The notes: generated by a model not told the origin, from the letters alone. A DNA stretch of 64,000 nt from Marinobacter segnicrescens (GCF_900111555.1 NZ_FOHZ01000006.1:143303-207302); one strand, 5' to 3'. Numbered from the stretch's first letter, positions 1-9,168 are shown. Made by a program: numbers and translations.

Positions 1-852
1 GCACAGTATTTCACCATCCGCAATCCTGCGTTTCTTGACTTCCTCACCGAACATGCCGGCACCGGGTGCTGGGGGCAGTGGGATGGCCGCTTCCGTTATC
101 AGGGTGCCGATAACGGCTGGCAGAACATGCGGCCGGCGGAGCGTTACGTGGGCATACCCCGGATGTCTGCCATCACCCGGGCCCTGTCCGCAGGCCTTGA
201 TGTCAGAACGGGTGTTCGCATCGCCTGCCTTGAGCGGGACACGGATGAGCTATGGCAGTTAAGGGACACCGAGGGGGCGGTTCACCGGGGCTACGATGCT
301 GTGCTGTTAACCCCGCCGCCGGCCCAGACTGTGGACCTCCTGAATGACAGCGGCCTGGCAAGCCTGGCGGATGATTTCAACATCCAGATCAGTCGTATGC
401 AGGCCTGCTGGACAGTAATGGCGTATTTTCCGGATGGCGCCGGTGCGGACTTCGAGGCACTGATGCCGAACAGCCGAGTGCTCAACTGGGCGGCCAACAA
501 CTCCAGCAAGCCCGGACGCGAGGATCAGGGTGAATGGTGGGTGCTCCACGGCGACCCGGACTGGTCTGACGCACACACCGAGGCAGACCCTGACCAGGTT
601 GCAGACCGGTTGGTAAAAGAGTTTCGTCACTTCGGTGCTATCGAGGCAATGCCCGGTACGGTAAGGGTACACCGCTGGCTCTATGCGAGGCCCAAGGCAA
701 GGACAGGCCCCGGGCAGCTGTGGTTTGAGCGTGAGCGCATCGCCATTGCCGGTGACTGGCTGGACGGTGGACGTGTCGAAGGGGCCTTTAACAGCGCCGA
801 CAGCCTGGTGAAGCGCCTTGCGTCACTAGGTGTTCTGCCGGACAGCCCCTGA
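1..852 (+). CDS. FAD-dependent amine-oxidase/renalase-like oxidoreductase, 5' end cut by window edge
   Basis: The reading frame is open from base 1, giving A-Q-Y-F-T-I-R-N-P before the first internal ATG at 127, and closes at a TGA at 850-852, so at least 283 codons of the gene are present and its start lies outside. The AQYFTIRNP motif and the C-terminal ERIAIAGDWL...GRVEGAFNS segment (FAD-binding GD followed by a glycine/Ser-Gly-type loop) are typical of the NAD(P)/FAD-dependent renalase-like family, which oxidises amines or dihydropyridine nucleotides in the cytosol. The N-terminal Rossmann GxGxxG is off-window. The substrate cannot be read from the sequence. The next gene converges on it with 12 bases between stops. 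Confidence 0.8.
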   Translation, partial: AQYFTIRNPAFLDFLTEHAGTGCWGQWDGRFRYQGADNGWQNMRPAERYVGIPRMSAITRALSAGLDVRTGVRIACLERDTDELWQLRDTEGAVHRGYDAVLLTPPPAQTVDLLNDSGLASLADDFNIQISRMQACWTVMAYFPDGAGADFEALMPNSRVLNWAANNSSKPGREDQGEWWVLHGDPDWSDAHTEADPDQVADRLVKEFRHFGAIEAMPGTVRVHRWLYARPKARTGPGQLWFERERIAIAGDWLDGGRVEGAFNSADSLVKRLASLGVLPDSP

Positions 853-864
853 CGACTGCCCGGT

Positions 865-2334
865 TCACTCGGTCTCCGTCACCTGCTGTGGCCTCAGATA
901 GAAGTGGGTAATGGTGCCGTCACCAAACTTGCTGAAGAACGCGCTGACTTCACTGATGCGACGCAAGCTACGGCGGCGGCTCACCGGATCCCGCACCAGC
1001 ACCTGGATGCCATCGAAGTTCTCACCAATGCGGGAGAACTTTGCCCGCATGGTGCAGGTCACCACATCCGCTGGCGGAAGTTGTAATTCCCGGGCCAGCC
1101 AGTGACGGTGGGCACCAATTTCGTCTTCCCCCAGGTTCTCCCTGGTGTCCAGGTGCCGCAGCTTAACCCGGTCCACGATACACCGGGAATAGCTTTCAGG
1201 TCGACGGCGGGCGATGCGCCGGAAGGCTTCCCAGAAAAAGCTGTCGGTCAGGTCGGCGAAGTACTGCATGTCACTCAGGCATGTATTGACCCACTCGAAG
1301 ATTTCCGGGTCTTCCAGTGCTTCATTGATGGCCTCCCGCAACAACCAGTCAAAACCCAGCGCGGTCTTGTGGGCATAGACCTTGCGATACATCTGGTGGC
1401 GGCTGTATACGAAGTCCTCCAGTGCTCCCAGCCCCTTGTGGGTGATGGCGAGACCCAGCCAGGGTGTACGTGTATCCCAGCCGAAACGCAGGTTGCTGAG
1501 CAGGTGATCCAGGTTGAAACCGCCAATGGTCACGGAGGAGTGGAAGCCATCCCGCAGCATATAGTCTGCCCGGTCAGCGTCGATTTCCCCGGACACAATG
1601 GATGACAGCATCGTCATGACCAGCGCCGGGATATCCGCCCGCCGTAATCGACCGGCCTCAGAATCCTCGCCGGCGATAAACTCCCAGAAGGTATGGGCAT
1701 GGCGTGAAAAGGCCTCACTGGGGATTACCTCGGTTGTCTCCATGATCCCCATAACGTCCTGCGCATGCAGTCCGGCCTCTTCCAGGTCAATGCTGGTGAG
1801 GATGTCGTGGGCCACCCGCACCGAATAGTGCTCGTGTTCCAGTTCTTCCGGTGGTGCCCGGAAATAGGTCCGGTAATCCGCACCTTCCCAGAGCTGTTCA
1901 AAACGACCGGGCTGGGCCATCAGGTCGTGGATGCGCCTGGCCTGGGTAAACTGGTGGGAAAAGCTGGAGTGCCCGCTGTCGTGGAGCAGGCAACCCAGGC
2001 GAATGGTCTTGGACAGGTAGTCAATCGCGTCCAGCTGGCTGAGGGTCAGGTCGACCTGCTCGCTGAGTTGTCTTTCTCGCAGGTAGGCATCGATCATAGC
2101 CCGGAACATGCGGCCGCCAACGTGCATGACTCCAACGCTGTGCAGAAAGCGGGAGTGGGTCGCTCCGGGAAAGACCAGGCTCAGGATGTCATTCTGGCAG
2201 ATATTCCTTAGTCTCTGGAACAGCGGATGGTCGATAACCTGTATTTCGTGGCGATACAGGGGAATGCCCCCGTGAACCGGATCCATGATGATCTTGTCAT
2301 AGGCTCCGAGAAGGTCGTTTACCGCCCTGCGCAT
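865..2334 (-). CDS. HD-domain phosphohydrolase (dGTPase/SAMHD1-like, COG1078 type)
   Basis: Protein of 489 residues. An early MDPVHGGIPL motif, an H...HD arrangement (THSRFLHSVGVMH, then LLHDSGHSSFSH) and a later DRADYMLRD motif match the HD-superfamily phosphohydrolases related to dGTPases and SAMHD1, metal-dependent cytosolic enzymes acting on nucleotides or nucleic acids. The ATG at 2334 has a GAGG Shine-Dalgarno about 8 bases upstream. It is transcribed divergently from the response-regulator gene at 2454, with only about 120 bases between the starts. True substrate unknown. Confidence 0.85.
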   Translation of the reverse strand: MRRAVNDLLGAYDKIIMDPVHGGIPLYRHEIQVIDHPLFQRLRNICQNDILSLVFPGATHSRFLHSVGVMHVGGRMFRAMIDAYLRERQLSEQVDLTLSQLDAIDYLSKTIRLGCLLHDSGHSSFSHQFTQARRIHDLMAQPGRFEQLWEGADYRTYFRAPPEELEHEHYSVRVAHDILTSIDLEEAGLHAQDVMGIMETTEVIPSEAFSRHAHTFWEFIAGEDSEAGRLRRADIPALVMTMLSSIVSGEIDADRADYMLRDGFHSSVTIGGFNLDHLLSNLRFGWDTRTPWLGLAITHKGLGALEDFVYSRHQMYRKVYAHKTALGFDWLLREAINEALEDPEIFEWVNTCLSDMQYFADLTDSFFWEAFRRIARRRPESYSRCIVDRVKLRHLDTRENLGEDEIGAHRHWLARELQLPPADVVTCTMRAKFSRIGENFDGIQVLVRDPVSRRRSLRRISEVSAFFSKFGDGTITHFYLRPQQVTETE

Positions 2335-2453
2335 GATGAAACCTCGCGGGAAAACAGTGTGGCACTTGTTATATCACACCACCGTGCCAGAATACCCGGT
2401 ATAAGCAGTGGCTTATCCAGAACAAGACCCGAGATGACTTTGAAGGCCAACGC

Positions 2454-3695
2454 ATGACATCGCGCACCGAGCGCATACTGATTATCGACCCGGACGAGGC
2501 TGCCCGGGCAGAACTCGACCGTTACCTGGTGTCCCGGGGATTCTATGTGCATGGCTATGGCAGTATCACCGAGGCTCGTCGACTGTTTGAGGACCGGCCA
2601 CCGGATGTCATCTTTGCGGACCTGCCGCCAGCAACCATCTCCGAGCTTACTGCCTGCCTGAAGGACGAAAGCGGCTTCCTTCCGCTGATTGCCTATTCCC
2701 ACGCCAGCGAGGCCAGCCAGGTCATCGAGGCCTTGCGTGCCGGCGCGGCGGACTTCATCCGCAAGCCGCTGTCGGACAGGTCCGTGGTAGAAGATGTGCT
2801 GGGCCGGCTGTTTGACCGGGTGCGGGTCCACCGACTTAACCAGCTTTACCGGCAAGAGCTTGAAGAAGCCAACTCCGACCTCAGGGAAGGCATCTCCGAG
2901 TTGCGGGCGGACCAGCGGGCCGGGCGCAAGGTGCAGATGAAAATGCTGCCGGACCGGCAGGTCATCCTTAACGGCCTTGCAATTGATCACCTGATCAAAC
3001 CGTCCCTGTTCCTGAGCGGCGATTTTCTTGACTATTTCCGTATTTCCGACGACGAAACCCTGGTCTATATTGCCGATGTCTCCGGGCATGGTGCCAGTTC
3101 TGCCTTCGTGACGGTGCTGCTCAAGAACCTGACCAACCGTCTGCAGCGAAACCTGCGTCGGGGTTCCTCAGATGACATCCTTTATCCGGCGCGGTTTCTT
3201 CAGCGTATCAACTCGGAGTTGCTGGATACCGGCCTCGGCAAGCACGTCACGGTATTTGTGGGCATTATCTCCGCGTCCAGGCGAACCTTGCGCTACGCTG
3301 TCGGTGCCCACTTCCCGATGCCGGTGATTGCATTTGAAGACAGTGAGACCCGTTTCCTGGAAGGTTCCGGACTCCCGGTGGGACTGTTTGAGGACCCGGA
3401 GTGGGACGAGTATGAGATTCCCTTACCGAGGCCGTTTCACCTGATGCTGTTCTCGGACGGTATACTGGAAGTACTGGACGCGGAGAATCTGGATAAAAAG
3501 GAACGGCAACTACTTGAACTCATATCAGGAGGCCGTCACACTATCGCATCGTTGAGTGAGGCTCTGCACCTTGAAAGCACGTCAGAGCTTCCGGACGATA
3601 TAGCGATCGTGTCTGTCACCGATATAAGACTGACCGATCCGGATCTGCAAGGTGTATCGGTCACTGATGCCGGGAAGCCGGCGGGTGTCAGGTAA
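2454..3695 (+). CDS. Response regulator fused to PP2C/SpoIIE-type serine phosphatase (RssB/HsbR-like)
   Basis: 413 residues in three parts: a receiver domain (about 1-125) with acidic pocket D12/D14, predicted phospho-acceptor D56 and K103-type lysine in FIRKPLSD; a coiled-coil linker (about 130-170, ELRADQRAGR); and a PP2C/SpoIIE phosphatase (about 180-390) with GDFLDYF, DVSGHGASSA and LFSDGILE metal-binding motifs. Such proteins dephosphorylate a STAS anti-sigma-antagonist when their receiver is phosphorylated. The STAS partner is the next gene, 51 bases downstream, so this is a partner-switching pair like Pseudomonas RssB-RssC or HsbR-HsbA. No anti-sigma kinase or histidine kinase is visible nearby. 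Confidence 0.85.
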   Translation: MTSRTERILIIDPDEAARAELDRYLVSRGFYVHGYGSITEARRLFEDRPPDVIFADLPPATISELTACLKDESGFLPLIAYSHASEASQVIEALRAGAADFIRKPLSDRSVVEDVLGRLFDRVRVHRLNQLYRQELEEANSDLREGISELRADQRAGRKVQMKMLPDRQVILNGLAIDHLIKPSLFLSGDFLDYFRISDDETLVYIADVSGHGASSAFVTVLLKNLTNRLQRNLRRGSSDDILYPARFLQRINSELLDTGLGKHVTVFVGIISASRRTLRYAVGAHFPMPVIAFEDSETRFLEGSGLPVGLFEDPEWDEYEIPLPRPFHLMLFSDGILEVLDAENLDKKERQLLELISGGRHTIASLSEALHLESTSELPDDIAIVSVTDIRLTDPDLQGVSVTDAGKPAGVR

Positions 3696-3746
3696 GCCAG
3701 GCTTACCGGGCGTTTCCGTTTTGTCGAACGACTGGCAGTAGAAGAC

Positions 3747-4238
3747 ATGGCTGGCTACAAGATTCTGCAGGCTGAGAAGCAGGGGATTTACGTCCTCAAG
3801 TTTATTGGAGAAATCCGTCTCAACCTGTGCTCGACGCTGGACAACCTGGTGGAATCCATCACGTCCGATCCCGCGTTCAAGACCGTGGTAATCGATCTGA
3901 CCGAAACCGAGGTGATTGACAGTACCACCCTCGGACTGCTGGCCAAGATAGCCATGGCCGCCAAGCGGCAGAGCCATTTTCTGCCAACCCTGATTTCCAC
4001 CAATCCGGACATCACCCGAATCATCACGTCGATGGGGTTTGACCGGATTTTTATTATTGTGCGTGAGCCTGCCTCGCGTATCGAGGAACTCGAAGAAATT
4101 CCCGTGCTGCGTGCCAGTGAGCAGGAAGTACGGGACAAGGTACTGGATGCCCACCGTGTACTGATGGGGCTGAACAGCCGCAACCGGGAAGAGTTTCACA
4201 ACCTGGTTCGTGCCCTGGAGTGTGAGGATACGGGCTGA
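3747..4238 (+). CDS. STAS-domain anti-sigma-factor antagonist
   Basis: 163 residues; a STAS domain occupies about residues 1-110, with the signature EVIDSTTLGLLA, where S59 is the expected regulatory phosphoserine. The remaining 50 residues (REPASRIEELEEIPVL onward) are a charged helical tail also seen in RssC/HsbA-type antagonists. It follows the PP2C response regulator in the same direction, so the likely role is to bind and release an anti-sigma factor according to the phosphatase state. The sigma factor controlled is not in the window. Confidence 0.85.
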   Translation: MAGYKILQAEKQGIYVLKFIGEIRLNLCSTLDNLVESITSDPAFKTVVIDLTETEVIDSTTLGLLAKIAMAAKRQSHFLPTLISTNPDITRIITSMGFDRIFIIVREPASRIEELEEIPVLRASEQEVRDKVLDAHRVLMGLNSRNREEFHNLVRALECEDTG

Positions 4239-4295
4239 GTTCAGCACAGGCGCCAGCTACGCCCAATGACACGACAGGGCCGATACGGAAGCACT

Positions 4296-5390
4296 ATGTC
4301 TGAAACTACACGGCCCGGTAACGGGCACACCTCCGCAAACACTTCCCGGTCATCTGACAGTAAACACGACGTTGCCGTCCTTGGTGGCGGCAGCTTCGGC
4401 ACTGCCATGGCCAAGGTGTTGTGCGAGAACGGCCACCGTGTGCATTTCTGGATGCGGGACGAGCAGCAAGTCCAGGAACTGAAGGAGAATCGCACCAACA
4501 GCCGTTACATGCCCGATGTCCGCATCGAGGGCGACCTCCTGCCCACCACTCGCTTTGCCGAGACCCTCGCGAACGCCGAGATCGTGTTTGTTGCCATTCC
4601 CAGCAAGGCCTTCCGGGATGTCATTCGCGCCCATGCCGGCGACTTCCGGCCGAACCAGATCGTCATCAGTCTGACCAAGGGGATTGAGCGGGAGGGTTTC
4701 AGGCTGATGAGTGAAATTCTCCAGGAAGAAATCCCCCGTACACGCATCGGTGTATTGAGCGGCCCCAACCTGGCCGCTGAAATCGTCAACCGGGAGTTGA
4801 CTGCAACGGTTATTGCGGCGAAAGACCCGGACGTAAGGCGAACCGTCCAGGAGTTGCTGGGCTGTGATTATTTCCGGGTCTATGCGAACGTCGATATCTA
4901 CGGGGTTGAGCTGTCGGGGGCGCTCAAGAATATCTATGCTATCGTGGCGGGAATGGGAGCGGCCCTGGATCTGGGAGAGAACGCCCGAGCCATGTTGCTC
5001 ACCCGCAGCCTGGCCGAGATGAGCCGCTTTGCGGTGAGCCTGGGCGCGAATCCCATGACGTTCATGGGCCTGGCTGGCATAGGCGACCTGGTCGTAACCT
5101 GTACCTCCTCCAAGAGCCGTAACTTCCGGGTTGGCTATGCGGTGGGCAAGGGCGCCCGCCTGGAGGACGCCGTGGCGGAGCTTGGCCAGGTAGCCGAAGG
5201 CATCCATACACTGTTACTGGTCAAGGAAAAGGCAGAGAGCGTGGGCATCTATATGCCACTGGTACGGGGCCTCTATGACATCCTCTATGGCGGCGCCTCC
5301 ATAAAGGCCGTTATCAATGGCCTGATGACCGCTGTCCAGAACTCCGATGTGGAGTTCATTCTTCCCAGAACCCTGGCAGGGCAGCGCTGA
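4296..5390 (+). CDS. gpsA: NAD(P)-dependent glycerol-3-phosphate dehydrogenase
   Basis: Makes sn-glycerol-3-phosphate from dihydroxyacetone phosphate for phospholipid synthesis. The Rossmann motif VLGGGSFGTAMA, the GVLSGPNLAAE block, the catalytic ELSGALKNIYAI lysine region and GLAGIGDLVVTC are all family-diagnostic. I place the start at 4296 (MSETTRPGNG, 364 residues), preceded by a purine-rich CGGAAG. An in-frame ATG at 4266 has no Shine-Dalgarno. Even so, the protein has an N-terminal extension of about 20 residues before the dinucleotide-binding fold. It is followed after 3 bases by sixA. Confidence 0.95.
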   Translation: MSETTRPGNGHTSANTSRSSDSKHDVAVLGGGSFGTAMAKVLCENGHRVHFWMRDEQQVQELKENRTNSRYMPDVRIEGDLLPTTRFAETLANAEIVFVAIPSKAFRDVIRAHAGDFRPNQIVISLTKGIEREGFRLMSEILQEEIPRTRIGVLSGPNLAAEIVNRELTATVIAAKDPDVRRTVQELLGCDYFRVYANVDIYGVELSGALKNIYAIVAGMGAALDLGENARAMLLTRSLAEMSRFAVSLGANPMTFMGLAGIGDLVVTCTSSKSRNFRVGYAVGKGARLEDAVAELGQVAEGIHTLLLVKEKAESVGIYMPLVRGLYDILYGGASIKAVINGLMTAVQNSDVEFILPRTLAGQR

Positions 5391-5393
5391 GTC

Positions 5394-5846
5394 GTGAAAG
5401 TACTGGTGATGCGCCATGGTGAAGCCGGCTGGCACTCCGTTGACCAGCAGCGCGAGCTCACCGAGGCAGGGCGCTATGGAACGGGCAGGGTGGTTCACCA
5501 GATTGCAGAGTCCCCCTGGCGTCCCCGGGAGATCTGGTGCAGTACCTTGATTCGTGCTCGCCAGACCGCCGCAATAGCTTCCGAGATACTCAACTGCAGG
5601 GTCACCGAGAAACCCTTCCTGGCACCGGATGACGATCCGGGCCTCTGCCTGGATGCGCTGCTGGAAGAGTCGCCGGCAACTCGGGTGTTGATTATCTCCC
5701 ACATGCCCCTGGTGGGTGCCCTGGCTACGCTGCTTGTGGATGCCCATCGCCAGGGCATTCCGTTCATGACCAGTCAGGCCGTCGCCCTGGAGATGCCGGT
5801 GGTGGGCCCTGGCTGCGCCGACCTGAAAGCCCAGTTCCTCCCCTGA
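5394..5846 (+). CDS. sixA: SixA-type phosphohistidine phosphatase
   Basis: 150 residues of the histidine-phosphatase superfamily: the catalytic RHGE (R7, H8) lies at the N-terminus, and the second histidine is in LIISHMPLVG, as in SixA, which removes phosphate from histidine on Hpt/PTS proteins. The start is GTG, three bases after the gpsA stop, so the two genes are probably co-transcribed. Shorter than phosphoglycerate mutases and without their extra loops. Confidence 0.85.
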   Translation: MKVLVMRHGEAGWHSVDQQRELTEAGRYGTGRVVHQIAESPWRPREIWCSTLIRARQTAAIASEILNCRVTEKPFLAPDDDPGLCLDALLEESPATRVLIISHMPLVGALATLLVDAHRQGIPFMTSQAVALEMPVVGPGCADLKAQFLP

Positions 5847-5983
5847 TTCCTTGTCATGCCTTACCGCCGGACGGCTTCGTGACAGGGCCCGATGAAGGGT
5901 TGCAACTTTCCGTGTCCGGCCCCATTTTTACCCCATAAGATGACTTAGCCCGTATCGTTTCAAAAATCCTTCAGGAGAGACCC

Positions 5984-6547
5984 ATGAGCCAGGACCCGAA
6001 ACGTCTCGCAGATCAGGTGAAAGCCGCTGCAGAAGGTGCCAGCCTGCCACCTATCGAAAAATGGAACCCGGAGCTTTCCGGCGATATCGATATACGAATC
6101 GCCCGCGACGGAAACTGGTATCACGAGGGCGAACTGATCCAGCGTGAAGCGATTCCGCGCCTCTTCTCCACCATCCTTCGGCGTGAGGATGACGGCGAGT
6201 ACTACCTGGTTACGCCGGTAGAGAAATGGCGCATCCAGGTGGAAGACACACCATTACTGGCCCACAGTCTGGAAGTGGCCGGAACCGGCGAAGAACAGGT
6301 TCTGGCAGTGACCACCAATTTCGGCGAACGCCTGTTACTGGGTCAGGATCATCCCCTTGACGTGGGCACCTATAACAGTGATGGCAGCCCGCGCCCGGTC
6401 GTTCAGGTGCGGCGCGGACTGGAAGCGAGGCTGGTTACTGCTGCCTATTACGAACTGGCAGATCTCCTGGTCGAGCAGCCCTCCGGTGATAGCGCTGCAC
6501 TTGGGGTCTGGAGCAATGGTGAATTTTTTCCGGTAGGTAACGGTTGA
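5984..6547 (+). CDS. DUF1285 family protein
   Basis: 187 residues, no signal peptide or membrane segment. Recognised as DUF1285 (PF06938) by the pattern IEKWNPELSGDIDIRI, the WYHEGELIQR segment and YYLVTPVEKWRIQVED. Structures exist for this family but no function is established. The start at 5984 has a strong Shine-Dalgarno (AGGAGA, 7 bases upstream). It stands between sixA and the FKBP gene with over 100 bases on each side, so it is likely monocistronic. Confidence 0.8.
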   Translation: MSQDPKRLADQVKAAAEGASLPPIEKWNPELSGDIDIRIARDGNWYHEGELIQREAIPRLFSTILRREDDGEYYLVTPVEKWRIQVEDTPLLAHSLEVAGTGEEQVLAVTTNFGERLLLGQDHPLDVGTYNSDGSPRPVVQVRRGLEARLVTAAYYELADLLVEQPSGDSAALGVWSNGEFFPVGNG

Positions 6548-6753
6548 AATACGCCCGCCTGGCTCCACCAATGGGTGCAACACGGTAGAAAACGCAGTCT
6601 GACCCTTGTTAGACTGTCTTTTAGATCTTGTTACCGAGCCCGGCTCTCTAACGAGGCCCGGTGGTCGTTAGTTCCTCTGTGCAGTCCGACTGTTCAAGAT
6701 CATCGATCATCCGTTTTTACATTTACAGTCATTGCGACATGCAAGGAGAAACC

Positions 6754-7215
6754 ATGGCCCAACCTCGCGTTGTTACCATTCACTACACACTGACCAATGA
6801 TCAGGGAGAAGAGCTGGACTCCTCCCGCGTGGAAGGTCGTGAGCCACTGTCGTATCTCGAAGGTGCACAGAACATCATCGGCGGGCTGGAAAGCGCGCTG
6901 ACCGAAAAGGACTCTGGCGACCAGGTCAAGGTATCCGTTGATCCGGCCGAAGGTTACGGCGAAAAGAACGACGAACTGATTCAGCCGGTTCCGCGTTCCG
7001 CGTTTGAGGGTGTCGACACCATTGAGCCTGGTATGCAGTTCCAGGCACAGACCCCGGGTGGCCCCCAGATTGTTCGTGTCGTGGAAGTCAACGACGAAAC
7101 CGTCACCATTGATGCGAACCACCCGCTGGCCGGCGAAACCCTCCACTTTGACGTGGAAGTGGTAGAAACCCGTCCGGCAACCGACGAAGAGCAGGAGCAC
7201 GGTCACGTGCACTGA
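6754..7215 (+). CDS. FKBP-type peptidyl-prolyl isomerase, SlyD-like
   Basis: 153 residues. An FKBP core split by an insert-in-flap region is seen: VTIHYTLTNDQGEELDSS, AEGYGEKNDELIQPVP, and the C-terminal GETLHFDVEVVE. This is the SlyD arrangement, a cytosolic prolyl isomerase and chaperone. The metal-binding tail is reduced to HGHVH. The start at 6754 is chosen because AAGGAG lies 6 bases upstream and homologues begin at MAQPRVV; the frame is open further upstream but without a ribosome site. A strong terminator follows at 7243. Confidence 0.9.
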   Translation: MAQPRVVTIHYTLTNDQGEELDSSRVEGREPLSYLEGAQNIIGGLESALTEKDSGDQVKVSVDPAEGYGEKNDELIQPVPRSAFEGVDTIEPGMQFQAQTPGGPQIVRVVEVNDETVTIDANHPLAGETLHFDVEVVETRPATDEEQEHGHVH

Positions 7216-7242
7216 TGCCTTCCGTCAAGGTTGCGTAAGAAG

Positions 7243-7267
7243 CGGCTCCTACGGGGGCCGTTTTTTT
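7243..7267 (+). terminator. Rho-independent terminator after the FKBP gene
   Basis: A 7-bp stem (CGGCTCC with GGGGCCG, one G-T wobble) closes a TACG tetraloop of the stable UNCG class and is followed by seven T. It lies 28 bases after the stop codon. Confidence 0.85.
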
Positions 7268-7318
7268 ATGTCCGCAGAAAAGCCGGCTGCCAGAGAGGGG
7301 CGGGCGTATTCTACGGGC

Positions 7319-7348
7319 ACAAAAAAGGCCGGAGCGAACCCCGGCCTT
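7319..7348 (-). terminator. Rho-independent terminator after ETF-QO
   Basis: AAGGCCGG (7325-7332) pairs with CCGGCCTT (7341-7348) around an 8-base loop. Read on the minus strand the stem ends in a run of T, 20 bases past the ETF-QO stop. It lies back to back with the FKBP terminator. Confidence 0.8.
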
Positions 7349-7367
7349 ACTGCTATCCGATACGCTT

Positions 7368-9020
7368 TTACATGTTCGGGTAGTTGGGACCACCGCCGCC
7401 TTCGGGCGTCACCCAGGTGATGTTCTGGGCCGGGTCCTTGATATCACAGGTCTTGCAGTGAACACAGTTCTGGGCGTTGATCTGGAATTTCTTGCCACTG
7501 CCGTCCTCCGCTTCTATTACCTCGTACACACCAGCCGGGCAGTAACGCTGCGCTGGCTCGTCGTACTTGGGCAGATTGTGCTCGATGGGAATCGACGGAT
7601 CCTTCAGCCTCAGGTGAATCGGCTGATCTTCCTCATGGTTGGTGTTGGAGATAAACACCGAGGAGAGCTTGTCGAAGGTCAGGGCATTGTCCGGCTTCGG
7701 ATAGTCGATCTTCTTGCACTGGTCCGCCGGCTTCATGGTGGCGTAATCCGGAACGGTATCACGGAAGGTGATCGGCAGCGGACGCCCAAGAATGTTCTGC
7801 TCAACAAATGCAATCGCGCCCCCGACAACCTGGCCGAACTTGTGAATGGCTGGGCCGAAGTTGTGCTCCTGGAACAGCTCCTTGTAGAGCCAGCTGTCCT
7901 CGAACTGCTTCTGGAAGCCGGTGATCTCTTCACCGCTCTTGCCTTCCTTCAGGGCTTCGAAAACAGCCTCAGCACCCAGCAGGCCGGATTTCATGGCAGT
8001 GTGGGAGCCTTTGATCTTGGAGAAATTGAGCGTACCAGCGTCGCAGCCCAGCAGCAGGCCGCCGGGGAAGCTCATTTTCGGCAGGGCATTCAGGCCGCCC
8101 TTGGTGATCGCCCGGGCGCCATAGGAAACACGCTTGCCGCCTTCCAGGTACTTTTTGATTTCCGGGTGCAGCTTCAGGCGCTGCATCTCATGGAACGGGC
8201 TGACATGGGGGTTGCTGTAGGACAGGTCGGTGATCAGGCCCACGTAGACCTGGCCATTTTCCAGGTGATACAGGAAAGAACCACCGGTGGTGCCTGATTC
8301 GCTCAGGGGCCAGCCGGTGCTGTGTACCACCAGGCCCGGCTCATGCTTCTCGGGATCGATGTCCCACAGTTCCTTGATGCCGATACCGTAGTGCTGGGGA
8401 TCCTTGCCTTCATCCAGTTTGAAGTCGTTGATCAGGCGCTTGCCCAGGTGGCCGCGACAGCCCTCGGTAAACAGGGTGTACTTGGCGCGCAGTTCCATGC
8501 CGGGCATGTAGCCGTCTTTCTCGCTGCCGTCACGGGCAACGCCCATATCGCCAGTGATAATACCTTTCACCTGGCCATCTTCAACGATGGTCTCGGCGGC
8601 GGGGAAGCCGGGATAGACTTCAACGCCCAGCGCTTCAGCCTGTTCGGCCAGCCAGCGGCACAGGTTGCCCAGACTGATGATGTAGTTGCCTTCGTTGTGC
8701 ATGTTCTTGGGAACAAAGGCATTGGGAATCTTGGTGGCCTTGTCCTGACTCTTCATCAGGAAGATGTCATCCCGGGTAACCGGAGTGTTCAGGGGAGCGC
8801 CACGCTCTTTCCAGTCCGGAAACAGTTCGTTCAGGGCAGTGGGCTCGAATACGGTGCCGGCGAGAATGTGGGCACCGATTTCGGAGCCTTTCTCAACAAC
8901 ACATACGGTCAGTTCCTCGCCGGCTTCCTGGGCAAGTTGCATCGTGCGACAGGCTGCCGAGAGACCCGCAGGTCCTCCGCCGACGATCAGAACATCAAAT
9001 TCCATTGATTCGCGTTCCAC
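7368..9020 (-). CDS. etfD: Electron transfer flavoprotein-ubiquinone oxidoreductase (ETF-QO)
   Basis: Passes electrons from reduced ETF (the neighbouring etfBA product) to ubiquinone, linking acyl-CoA dehydrogenases to the respiratory chain at the inner membrane. N-terminal FAD motif VLIVGGGPAGLSAAC, central GCDAGTLNFSKIKG, and a C-terminal 4Fe-4S ferredoxin-like domain with CPAG, CVHCKTC and IKDPAQNITW. I prefer the GTG at 9020 (VERESMEFD, 550 residues), because GAGGAG lies 6 bases upstream and this matches family length. An in-frame ATG at 9038 overlaps that site, and the longer frame to 9137 adds a low-complexity leader. Divergent from etfBA. Confidence 0.93.
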   Translation of the reverse strand: MERESMEFDVLIVGGGPAGLSAACRTMQLAQEAGEELTVCVVEKGSEIGAHILAGTVFEPTALNELFPDWKERGAPLNTPVTRDDIFLMKSQDKATKIPNAFVPKNMHNEGNYIISLGNLCRWLAEQAEALGVEVYPGFPAAETIVEDGQVKGIITGDMGVARDGSEKDGYMPGMELRAKYTLFTEGCRGHLGKRLINDFKLDEGKDPQHYGIGIKELWDIDPEKHEPGLVVHSTGWPLSESGTTGGSFLYHLENGQVYVGLITDLSYSNPHVSPFHEMQRLKLHPEIKKYLEGGKRVSYGARAITKGGLNALPKMSFPGGLLLGCDAGTLNFSKIKGSHTAMKSGLLGAEAVFEALKEGKSGEEITGFQKQFEDSWLYKELFQEHNFGPAIHKFGQVVGGAIAFVEQNILGRPLPITFRDTVPDYATMKPADQCKKIDYPKPDNALTFDKLSSVFISNTNHEEDQPIHLRLKDPSIPIEHNLPKYDEPAQRYCPAGVYEVIEAEDGSGKKFQINAQNCVHCKTCDIKDPAQNITWVTPEGGGGPNYPNM

Positions 9021-9151
9021 GTTGGTCTCCTCAAACATCTCATCAGTTGAACAGAAGGAATCTGGCACGTTCGGGCGCCGACCGGATTCAGCCGGGGCAG
9101 GTGATGCGCCGGGCACACACTGCGTCTGTCCCTTCATCTATTTGGTTTATT

Positions 9152-9168
9152 GAACATGTCACATGTTC
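9152..9168. promoter_or_regulatory. Perfect 8-1-8 palindrome upstream of ETF-QO
   Basis: GAACATGT-C-ACATGTTC is a perfect inverted repeat of 8-bp arms with a single central base, 131 bases upstream of the ETF-QO start on its promoter side. The form suggests a dimeric repressor site. It does not match the PsrA consensus found further along. Confidence 0.55.

Noticed and set aside
2319..3089. 256-codon reading frame on the minus strand opposite the PP2C response regulator
   Set aside because: It overlaps a gene with clear receiver and phosphatase motifs and has no recognisable domain itself; a shadow of high GC codon use.
7458..8297. 279-codon plus-strand frame antisense to ETF-QO
   Set aside because: Fully inside a well-supported gene; low-complexity translation and no ribosome site.
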